A stretch of 5,460 nt of DNA from contig URXE01000091.1 of the NCBI GenBank assembly GCA_900551815.1, positions 1 through 5,460 on the forward strand. Direction: 5' to 3'. This DNA is from an uncultured Collinsella sp. (GTDB lineage Bacteria; Actinomycetota; Coriobacteriia; Coriobacteriales; Coriobacteriaceae). Shown in pieces: positions 1 through 4,845 of this stretch (position 1 is its first letter; every line of letters begins with the position of its first letter). The position numbers were made by a program, and so were the translations under genes. The notes beneath the pieces were generated by a model, which had not been told where the DNA came from, did not search any database, and saw nothing but the letters and a program-made list of their open reading frames with translations.

Positions 1-497
1 TCGGCATCGACAAACGATGCCACCGCCTGCATATAGTCAGGAATAATATCCGCGGTGCGATAGCGTTCCTCGATCCCCATCGGCTCGGGGGCCATGGTCT
101 CTTCGAGCTCTTCGATGACATCCTGATTGGCCGTCGAGCCATCTCCCATGCGTAGTTTAAGGCACAGATACCCCTGCGGATGATGGGACCCCGTCACCAT
201 AAGCGCACCGCAGGCCTCGCCGTCATACGCCGCCGCCCACGTGAGGGCGGGGGTCGGGACAGGCCGAGATGCGAGCACTGCGTCCAATCCGTGAGCTGCA
301 AGCACTCCTGCCGCAAGCTCAGCGAACTCGCGCGCCTGCGGCCGGGTGTCGAACCCTATATATACCGTTTTGCCGGGATTGATCTTTTGCCACAACTCGC
401 CGACGGCATCGGCAATGCGGGCAACGTTGTCGGCGGTAAAGTCGTCGTCGACGCGGGCGCGCCAACCATCAGTTCCAAAATGAATTATCGCGCACAC
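1..497 (-). CDS. Phosphoglucomutase/phosphomannomutase family protein, N-terminal part (runs off left edge)
   Basis: Cytosolic alpha-D-phosphohexomutase moving phosphate between C6 and C1 of glucose or mannose. About 165 residues are in the window; family members are usually 450-500 long, so roughly one third is seen (domain I and the start of domain II). Visible motifs are FGTDGWRAR near residues 7-15, the GFDTRP strand-loop at 48-53, and the phosphoserine loop TGSHHP at 102-107 with catalytic Ser104. The GTDGWRA form separates it from GlmM, which usually reads GTDGIRG. The start chosen is GTG at 497-495, because a GAGGTG ribosome site (complement of 505-510) lies 7 nt upstream and the protein then begins 5 residues before the conserved IHFGTDG. 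An in-frame ATG at 581-579 would add 28 residues that look unlike the family and has no ribosome site. Only weak promoter matches were seen upstream (TTGCTG and TATACC 15 bp apart, complement of 538-564). Glucose versus mannose specificity cannot be told. Confidence 0.88.
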   Translation of the reverse strand, partial: MCAIIHFGTDGWRARVDDDFTADNVARIADAVGELWQKINPGKTVYIGFDTRPQAREFAELAAGVLAAHGLDAVLASRPVPTPALTWAAAYDGEACGALMVTGSHHPQGYLCLKLRMGDGSTANQDVIEELEETMAPEPMGIEERYRTADIIPDYMQAVASFVDA

Positions 498-504
498 GCG
501 CAGA

Positions 505-510
505 CACCTC
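505..510 (-). promoter_or_regulatory. Ribosome binding site deciding the GTG start of the phosphohexomutase
   Basis: The minus strand reads GAGGTG here, 7 nt before the GTG at 497-495. This is the only good Shine-Dalgarno match near the conserved N-terminus, and it fixes a non-ATG start over the in-frame upstream ATG. Confidence 0.65.
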
Positions 511-621
511 ACAGTGTTTGGATCATGGTACGCATGGGGTATACCCGCAACGCTCGCCCAGCAACCTGCCAAAACCGGCATTCACTATTTGGGCAAATGC
601 TACCGACGATGTGCAAGCAAT

Positions 622-648
622 AAAAAACCGCCCCGTATGGAGCGGTTT
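622..648 (-). terminator. Intrinsic terminator after the homocysteine methyltransferase gene
   Basis: On the minus strand a 10-bp stem (AAACCGCTCC with GGGGCGGTTT, one G-U wobble; arms at 639-648 and 625-634) closes a 4-nt loop and runs into six T residues (complement of 622-627). It begins 6 bp after the stop codon at 655. It ends the repressor-methyltransferase unit and separates it from the phosphohexomutase gene, which therefore needs its own promoter in about 498-621. Confidence 0.9.
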
Positions 649-654
649 TGACCT

Positions 655-1548
655 TTATATATCGAGCGCTTCGGCCATCGCCGCCGTGGTGATCGCCGTG
701 GTTCCACAGCAACTGCCCACCATTGCGGCACCGGCATGCTTCCATTGGATACAAGCACGCGCGAAGGCTTCGGGGTTCTCGCGCCACACAGGACCATCCT
801 GAGTTTGGACCGGATCACCCACGTTGGGGCGTACCGTGACGGGCGTAGTCGCCGATGCAACCATCCTGGGCACCGCCACGTTCGCGGCCGCAAGTGAACA
901 GCAGTTAACGCCAACCGAGTTTGCGCCGTGCTTTTCGGCGTACAAAACAGCAGCCTCGATGTTGAGGCCATCGCCTAGCAGGTCGCCTTTATCGTCAACG
1001 ACAAAACTTACCAAAACAGGCATGCCGTCGGCGGCATCCTGGGCGCCGGCAAGCATGGGCTGCAAATTACGGATAGACGTCACCGTCTCGATCAGCAGAC
1101 CGTCAACACCAGCATTGAGCAGGGCGTATGCCTGCTCTCGCGAAATGCCTCGGATTTCTCGATACTCGGCAGAGTCTTCGGCAAACCACTCAATGCCGAT
1201 CGGGCCCATCGAGCCCAGCAGCAGCTGAGGGTGCGCCTGGCGCGCATCGTCGACGGCACCGCGATTGACCTCAGCCACGGACGGCGTAATCTGATCTTGC
1301 TTGAGGGCATAGCTTGATGCCTGAAAGGTATTGGTAATGAGCACCTGCGCACCGGCGGCGACATACAGGCGATGGATACGAGAAACAGTCTGCGGCTCGG
1401 CAAGGTTCCAAAACGCCGGTGGGATGTCGGCGGCATCGTATTCACTCATCAGCACGCTGCCCATGGGGCCCTGCGTCAACAGGGTCTCGCTCGACATGCG
1501 GCGCATAAGTTCCTCGCCGCCGGGGCGGTTGTAATAACTCGTATCCAT
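655..1548 (-). CDS. Stand-alone homocysteine S-methyltransferase (MetH N-terminal-like domain)
   Basis: A 297-residue Hcy-binding TIM-barrel protein, which transfers a methyl group to homocysteine to make methionine, in the cytosol. The three zinc-binding cysteines of the family are visible: Cys216 in GVNCC and Cys280-Cys281 in VGSCCGTT. The CCGT ending resembles MetH more than MmuM, which usually has CCRT. The barrel opens with TLLTQGPMGSVL (22-33), and the ITNTF (71-75) and LIETV (152-156) strands are typical. There are no cobalamin, folate or reactivation domains, so the methyl donor (S-methylmethionine, or a corrinoid or folate partner protein) is open. It lies 12 bp after the DtxR-type repressor gene and is probably cotranscribed and translationally coupled with it. 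The ATG at 1548-1546 has no ribosome site at a useful distance. ATG at 1506-1504 (Met15) has GAGGA 4 nt upstream and would still leave 11 residues before the conserved GPMG, so it is a serious alternative start. An extra cysteine, Cys217, follows Cys216. Confidence 0.88.
   Translation of the reverse strand: MDTSYYNRPGGEELMRRMSSETLLTQGPMGSVLMSEYDAADIPPAFWNLAEPQTVSRIHRLYVAAGAQVLITNTFQASSYALKQDQITPSVAEVNRGAVDDARQAHPQLLLGSMGPIGIEWFAEDSAEYREIRGISREQAYALLNAGVDGLLIETVTSIRNLQPMLAGAQDAADGMPVLVSFVVDDKGDLLGDGLNIEAAVLYAEKHGANSVGVNCCSLAAANVAVPRMVASATTPVTVRPNVGDPVQTQDGPVWRENPEAFARACIQWKHAGAAMVGSCCGTTAITTAAMAEALDI
1511..1515 (-). promoter_or_regulatory. Possible internal ribosome site favouring the Met15 start of the methyltransferase
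   Basis: The minus strand reads GAGGA, 4 nt before the ATG at 1506-1504. The upstream ATG at 1548 has only a GAGGA 16 nt away (complement of 1565-1569), too far for direct use. The spacing of 4 is short, so this is suggestive only. Confidence 0.4.
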
Positions 1549-1560
1549 ATATGTGTTTCG

Positions 1561-1983
1561 CTATTCCTCGACGCTGATTCCCTGCTTTTCGAGATAGGCA
1601 AGCCAGCGGCTCATCGTGTCCTCGGAAAGCGCATGTTCCATCATGCACGCCTCGGAATCGGCCCGCTCAAAATCGACGCCGAGCTCCTGGACCAAAAACG
1701 TGCGGATAAGGCGATGACGGTACCAGATTGCCGTGCCGACCTCGCGACCACGGTCGGTCAGGATGACCTTGCCGTAATGCGATTGCTCGACAAGCTCGGA
1801 CGCCTTAAGCGCCGAAACCGCCTTATTGACCGATGCCTTGGAGACACCAAGACGCTGTGCGATGTCGACCGATCGCACGCCATTGGTCTCCCCTTCTTCG
1901 TTTTCGATGCGAACCATGCACTCCAAGTAGTCTTCGTTCGCCACCGTTAGGTGCAGCTCGCGCGAGCTATTTGTCGTATCCAT
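1561..1983 (-). CDS. DtxR/MntR-family metal-dependent transcriptional repressor
   Basis: A 140-residue DNA-binding protein. The winged helix-turn-helix is at about 17-80: NEDYLECM, VRSVDIAQRLGVSKASVNKAVSAL as the HTH, then the wing with YGKVILTDRG. A metal-binding dimerisation domain follows (about 85-140) with YRHRL and EACMMEH. The length matches MntR (about 140) and excludes the SH3-like third domain of DtxR/IdeR. Likely metal ligands by alignment from memory are Asp18, Glu21, His90, Cys113, Glu116 and His117. Asp18 and Glu21 match MntR Asp8 and Glu11; Cys113 matches DtxR Cys102, where MntR has Glu99. Metal specificity (Mn, Fe or other) cannot be fixed from this. The start ATG at 1983-1981 has AAGGGA 9 nt upstream. 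It is first in a unit with the methyltransferase and divergent from pepT. Autoregulation through the palindrome at 2037-2056 is an inference. Confidence 0.92.
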   Translation of the reverse strand: MDTTNSSRELHLTVANEDYLECMVRIENEEGETNGVRSVDIAQRLGVSKASVNKAVSALKASELVEQSHYGKVILTDRGREVGTAIWYRHRLIRTFLVQELGVDFERADSEACMMEHALSEDTMSRWLAYLEKQGISVEE

Positions 1984-2014
1984 GACCTTCCGTCCCTTCT
2001 GCTTTCAAAGGCTG

Positions 2015-2020
2015 ATTCTA
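2015..2020 (-). promoter_or_regulatory. Candidate -10 box of the repressor-methyltransferase unit
   Basis: The minus strand reads TAGAAT here (5 of 6 with TATAAT), 31 bp before the repressor ATG, giving a short leader of about 25 nt. No good TTGACA-like hexamer is present 16-18 bp upstream; that position falls inside the palindrome at 2037-2056. The promoter may therefore depend on other contacts or be weak. Confidence 0.4.
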
Positions 2021-2036
2021 CCCCATCCGCCCGTCG

Positions 2037-2056
2037 CGGTATGCTGTGGCATACCG
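2037..2056. promoter_or_regulatory. Perfect palindrome in the divergent control region, candidate operator
   Basis: Arms CGGTATGC and GCATACCG (8 bp, perfect) flank TGTG, 20 bp in all. It sits between the divergent repressor gene and pepT, over the expected -35 zone of both candidate promoters (-10 boxes at 2015-2020 minus and 2060-2065 plus). DtxR-family repressors bind palindromes of about 18-20 bp and often control their own genes, so size and place fit an operator for the adjacent repressor. The base sequence does not match the DtxR or Bacillus MntR box as I recall them. The owner of the site is an inference, and a regulator encoded elsewhere is possible. Confidence 0.45.
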
Positions 2057-2065
2057 TGCTAGAGT
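2057..2065 (+). promoter_or_regulatory. Candidate extended -10 promoter element of pepT
   Basis: The sequence TGCTAGAGT fits an extended -10 (TGnTATAAT, with four of six core matches). It lies directly after the palindrome and would give a leader of about 32 nt before the pepT start. There is no recognisable -35 hexamer, which extended -10 promoters can lack. The assignment is weak. Confidence 0.3.
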
Positions 2066-2091
2066 TCTTGTTGCACACGACGACCAAGATT

Positions 2092-2095
2092 GGAG
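2092..2095 (+). promoter_or_regulatory. Ribosome binding site deciding the pepT start
   Basis: GGAG, 8 nt before the ATG at 2104. It supports that start over the in-frame ATG at 1951, which would add 51 residues unlike peptidase T, overlap the repressor gene and swallow the divergent promoter region. Confidence 0.65.
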
Positions 2096-2103
2096 CGGTC
2101 TTT

Positions 2104-3351
2104 ATGGAAAACAACACCACGAACCCCGACGTCCTTGAGCGCTTTTTGCGCTACGTCCAAATCAACACGCAATCCGAGGATGCAAACTGCGACCAGGTGC
2201 CTTCGAGCACCGTTCAGTTTGACCTTGCTAATGTGCTGACCGAGGAGCTGCGCGAGCTCGGCGCGGCCGATGCCCATGTGACCGAGCATGCCTACGTCTG
2301 CGCGCATATTCCTGCGAGCGCGGGCGCGGAGGACAAGCCCGCCCTGGGCCTGATCGCGCACCTCGACACCACCGAGGTTGCGCCGGGCGCCGGCGTGAAG
2401 CCGCACATCGTGCGCTACGAAGGCGGCGACCTGGTCTGCGGTACCGTTGACGGCAAGCCCGTGGCCATGAGCACCGCCAAGCTTCCCGCCCTGAACGACC
2501 TTGTGGGTGAGGACTTGGTCTGCAGTGACGGCACCACGCTGCTGGGCGCCGACGACAAGGCCGGCGTCGCCGAGATCATGGCGCTTGTCGCGCGTATCGC
2601 TCAGGACCCCTCGCTGCCCCACCCCGCACTCGGCATTTGTTTTTGCCCAGACGAAGAGATCGGTCACGGCGCCGAGCTGTTGGACATCGAGGCCTTTGGC
2701 TGCAAGTACGCTTACACGGTCGACGGCGGTCCCATTGGCGAGCTGGAGTGGGAGTGCTTTAACGCCGCCGAGGCAACCGTTCACTTTGAGGGCCAGTCCA
2801 TCCATCCCGGTGACGCCAAAGGCCGCATGGTCAACGCGGGCAATCTGTTCTGCGACTTCAATGCCCTGCTCCCCTACGAGCAGCGTCCGGAATACACCGA
2901 GGGCTACGAGGGCTTCTATCACCTTGAGGGCGTCTCGGCAACGGTCGACCATGCCACGGCGCGCTATATCGTCCGTGATCACGATGCCGCCAAGTTCCAG
3001 CAGAAGCTCGCGCTGATTGATTCCGCCGCAGCCCTGCTCAACCAGCGCCTGGGCGAAGAGCGCGTGACGGTCGAGATCAAGCAGCAGTACCGCAACATGG
3101 CCGAGATCGTGCGTGACTACCCCGAGCTTATCGATGTCGCCAAGGAAGCCTACCTTGCCTGCGGCATTGAGCCCCAGGTGCTGCCGATTCGCGGTGGTAC
3201 CGACGGTGCGCAGCTGTCGTTCCGCGGCCTGCCCTGCCCCAACCTTTCCACGGGCGGCTACTGCTACCACGGCGTCAACGAGTTTGTCCCGGTCAGCTCG
3301 CTCGTCAAGATGACCGACGTCCTCCAGGAACTCGTCGCCCGCTTCGCATAG
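2104..3351 (+). CDS. pepT: Peptidase T (tripeptide aminopeptidase, M20B)
   Basis: Cytosolic di-zinc aminopeptidase that removes the N-terminal residue from tripeptides in the last stages of peptide use. It has 415 residues, close to the usual 405-415. The M20 signature is complete: AHLDTT (His86, Asp88), LLGADDKAG (bridging Asp150), PDEEIGHG (catalytic Glu184, metal ligand Glu185), VDGG (Asp207) and YHG (His389). IGELEWECFNAAEA, SIHPGDAKG (about 232-240, dimerisation domain) and IRGGTDGAQLSFRGLPCPNL are typical PepT blocks and exclude PepD, ArgE and DapE. The start is set by GGAG 8 nt upstream and the PepT-like N-terminus (VLERFLRYVQINTQSE). It is a single-gene unit, divergent from the metal-dependent repressor and closed by the terminator at 3378-3414. 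As a metalloenzyme sharing a control region with a metalloregulator, it could be metal-regulated; that is inference. A 434-codon open frame on the opposite strand is only a shadow of its GC-rich coding. Confidence 0.97.
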   Translation: MENNTTNPDVLERFLRYVQINTQSEDANCDQVPSSTVQFDLANVLTEELRELGAADAHVTEHAYVCAHIPASAGAEDKPALGLIAHLDTTEVAPGAGVKPHIVRYEGGDLVCGTVDGKPVAMSTAKLPALNDLVGEDLVCSDGTTLLGADDKAGVAEIMALVARIAQDPSLPHPALGICFCPDEEIGHGAELLDIEAFGCKYAYTVDGGPIGELEWECFNAAEATVHFEGQSIHPGDAKGRMVNAGNLFCDFNALLPYEQRPEYTEGYEGFYHLEGVSATVDHATARYIVRDHDAAKFQQKLALIDSAAALLNQRLGEERVTVEIKQQYRNMAEIVRDYPELIDVAKEAYLACGIEPQVLPIRGGTDGAQLSFRGLPCPNLSTGGYCYHGVNEFVPVSSLVKMTDVLQELVARFA

Positions 3352-3377
3352 ATCTGGCCGCACAAGCCCAAAAGACG

Positions 3378-3414
3378 AATCGCCCCGTCCTCAACCGAGA
3401 ACGGGGCGATTTTT
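3378..3414 (+). terminator. Intrinsic terminator of pepT
   Basis: An 11-bp perfect stem (3378-3388 with 3401-3411, core ATCGCCCCGT and ACGGGGCGAT) continues past one mismatch into a CTC/GAG inner stem and ends in a run of five T at 3410-3414. It begins 26 bp after the pepT stop. Confidence 0.92.
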
Positions 3415-3451
3415 GGTGCAAGGAGTGTAGTCGGCATCGCTGGTTGAATCA

Positions 3452-3569
3452 ACGTCAGCGAGCGACGTCCAGAGCGAACAAGTTGGCATGAAAAAGGCAG
3501 GGCATTGACCTTCTGGTCATGCCCTGCCTTTTGAATGACAAATTGTCGCTCTGGGCGGCGCGCAGCGTC
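3452..3569. repeat. Long imperfect inverted repeat between convergent genes
   Basis: The two halves (about 3452-3510 and 3515-3569) are near reverse complements around a TTCT loop. The core of 18 bp (3492-3510 with 3515-3532) has one bulged T. After a short mismatch the pairing resumes through 3479-3489 with 3535-3545 (two mismatches), then a perfect 9 bp, CCAGAGCGA (3469-3477) with TCGCTCTGG (3546-3554). The outer part to about 3452/3569 is looser, with bulges. This is far longer than an ordinary terminator stem. It could be a dispersed palindromic element (REP-like or MITE-like) or a very stable convergent terminator. No transposase or clear target duplication is visible. Confidence 0.6.
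3491..3533 (-). terminator. Bidirectional terminator, mainly for the LCP/murA operon
   Basis: This is the core of the long palindrome: an 18-bp stem with one bulge, arms GGCAGGGCAT(T)GACC and GGTCATGCCCTGCC, closed by TTCT. On the minus strand the stem is followed by TTTTT (complement of 3491-3495), about 70 nt past the LCP stop. On the plus strand it is followed by TTTTGAATG, a weaker backup for pepT. Confidence 0.85.
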
Positions 3570-3574
3570 GAGCC

Positions 3575-3602
3575 GTTACGCGGGCTGGTAAGCCCGCGTA
3601 AC
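3575..3602. repeat. Perfect 12-bp hairpin at the LCP stop codon
   Basis: Arms GTTACGCGGGCT and AGCCCGCGTAAC enclose GGTA. On the minus strand it begins 1 nt after the stop codon at 3606-3604. There is no T-tract after it, so it is not a standard intrinsic terminator. It may protect the mRNA 3' end or stall RNA polymerase before the true terminator about 40 nt further on. Confidence 0.75.
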
Positions 3603-3603
3603 T

Positions 3604-4833
3604 CTAGTAGTTGGCTTCGTAGCCGTTGCCGTCGCCGGTGGGCTCTTCGTAGTAGTCCGAATCGCTCGAATCAGTCGAATCGTCCGAATCGTCAGAACTG
3701 ACCGATGAGGTTGCGGTGCCGTTGGCGTAATCGTCGGACGTGTTGTTGTTCAGGTCGCCGATCGTAGAGCTGGAGCCATCGGACTGGCCCATGGTATTGG
3801 GGCCCTTGGGATCCTTACCAGCGTCGACGCGCTCCATCATTTCCTTAAGCTCGTCCTCGTAGACAAAGACGTAGCTCACGCCATCAATCATGGTGCTGGC
3901 ATCGGCATACGAAGGCAAGTTGGCCGAATAGATGCCGTCAACATCCATGCCGCGCATGGCATTGACCGTAGAGACGATGTCCTGAACGCTCATATCGGTC
4001 ACGAGCATGTCGGACAGCGAATTGACGAGGTCGAAGACCTTGGTGGCATCGAAGTTGTTGAGGATCTGGTTGGCGAGGGCGCCGAGCACCTGACGCTGGT
4101 GGCGCATGCGTGTGTAGTCGCCATCGGCATAGATGTAGCGGCAACGGGCATAGGTAAGGGCGGTCGCGCCATCCATGTGCTGCTGACCGGCGGTGATCTT
4201 AATGTCGAGATGCTCGGGGTCGTCGACATCGTCGGTTGCGTTAATGTCGATGCCGCCGACCGAATCGATGAGCGACTGCATGCCGTCGAAGCTGACCTCG
4301 GCATAGTGGGAAATCTGGACACCGCACAGCTCGTTGACCGCCTGGACCATGGCTTCGGCGCCGCCGTAGGTATGGCAGGCGTTGATCTTCATGGTCGAGC
4401 CGTTGTAGACGACCTTGGTATCGCGCGGAATGGAGATGAGCGTCGCCTGTTTTTGCGTGGGGTCGATACGCGCCAGGATAATTGAGTCGGCGCGGTATGT
4501 ATCCTCGCCCGGGCGACCGTCAGTGCCAAGGAGTAGCACGTAGAACGGGTCCTTTGCCTCGTCGGTATCAACCAGGATCTGGCGCAGGTTGTCGGTAATG
4601 ACGTTGGAATCGCCGAGCTTGCCCATAATGGTGGCAAACCACAGGCCGGCGGCAGTCGTAGCGCTCAGCAGCACACCGAGCACAGCAATGAGCGCAACGC
4701 GGCGAACCGTATGACCGCGACGGCGCTGACGAGCGCGCTCGGAATAGCGGGCAACGTTATCGCGGCTATAGATTTTTGCCTGAGCGCCGGTCGAAGGTCT
4801 TCGAGATTCCGTAATGGGCTTTTTCTTAAACAT
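3604..4833 (-). CDS. LCP (LytR-CpsA-Psr) family wall glycopolymer transferase
   Basis: A single-pass membrane enzyme that transfers lipid-linked anionic glycopolymer to peptidoglycan on the outside of the cell. It has 409 residues: a basic cytosolic tail (1-43, KKK and RRR clusters), one membrane helix (about 44-69), a short stalk, then the LCP domain (about 95-290). Key residues of the pyrophosphate/lipid site are visible: GTDGRPGE (Asp105, Arg107), YRADSI (Arg114, Asp116), SIPRDT (Arg137, Asp138) and GDYTRMRHQRQ (Arg242, Arg244, Gln246, Arg247). From about 348 the tail is low-complexity, rich in Ser, Asp, Asn, Gly and Tyr, with five S-x-D/Y triplets and no LPxTG sorting signal. The start chosen is ATG at 4833-4831, with AGG (complement of 4840-4842) 6 nt upstream; the in-frame TTG two codons earlier would leave no room for that site. 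It lies 12 bp after murA, most likely in one operon. The transferred polymer is unknown. Confidence 0.93.
   Translation of the reverse strand: MFKKKPITESRRPSTGAQAKIYSRDNVARYSERARQRRRGHTVRRVALIAVLGVLLSATTAAGLWFATIMGKLGDSNVITDNLRQILVDTDEAKDPFYVLLLGTDGRPGEDTYRADSIILARIDPTQKQATLISIPRDTKVVYNGSTMKINACHTYGGAEAMVQAVNELCGVQISHYAEVSFDGMQSLIDSVGGIDINATDDVDDPEHLDIKITAGQQHMDGATALTYARCRYIYADGDYTRMRHQRQVLGALANQILNNFDATKVFDLVNSLSDMLVTDMSVQDIVSTVNAMRGMDVDGIYSANLPSYADASTMIDGVSYVFVYEDELKEMMERVDAGKDPKGPNTMGQSDGSSSTIGDLNNNTSDDYANGTATSSVSSDDSDDSTDSSDSDYYEEPTGDGNGYEANY
3652..3696 (-). repeat. Five tandem 9-bp repeats in the LCP C-terminal tail
   Basis: On the minus strand five adjacent 9-bp units of the type TCGGACGAT (variants TCTGACGAT, TCGACTGAT, TCGAGCGAT, TCGGACTAC) encode S-D-D, S-D-D, S-T-D, S-S-D and S-D-Y. 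The unit is in frame, so copy number changes would lengthen or shorten the extracellular acidic tail without a frameshift. Confidence 0.75.
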
Positions 4834-4845
4834 AGGCAACCTGCA

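Larger units (their letters stand above)
3352..3603. other. Convergent intergenic region rich in hairpins
   Basis: These 252 bp lie between the ends of pepT and the LCP gene. They hold no credible gene. In order they contain the pepT terminator, a small imperfect hairpin at about 3438-3460 (CGCTG and CAGCG outer arms), a long imperfect palindrome at about 3452-3569 with a bidirectional terminator as its core, and a perfect 12-bp hairpin at 3575-3602 next to the LCP stop codon. Confidence 0.8.

Noticed and set aside
498..581. A 28-residue extension of the phosphohexomutase from an in-frame ATG at 581-579
   Set aside because: No ribosome site precedes it, the added residues are not family-like, and it would cover the region needed for the promoter after the terminator at 622-648.
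180..623. A 147-codon plus-strand open frame over the phosphohexomutase
   Set aside because: It is a shadow of the minus-strand coding frame, Arg/Pro-rich, with no ribosome site or recognisable domain.
1951..2103. N-terminal extension of pepT from an ATG at 1951
   Set aside because: It would overlap the repressor gene and the divergent promoter region, and the 51 extra residues do not resemble peptidase T. The ATG at 2104 has a good ribosome site.
2059..3363. A 434-codon open frame on the minus strand across all of pepT
   Set aside because: It is antisense to a complete, motif-perfect pepT. Its protein is Val/Gly/Leu-rich with no recognisable domain, as expected when GC-rich codons are read on the other strand, and it has to begin inside the pepT terminator region.
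4099..4485. A 128-codon plus-strand open frame inside the LCP gene
   Set aside because: It is antisense to conserved LCP motifs and has an Asp/Val/Gly-rich shadow composition.
4834..4839. TTG start two codons upstream of the LCP ATG
   Set aside because: It would abut the only ribosome-site-like AGG, leaving no spacing. ATG at 4833 with a 6-nt spacing is better.
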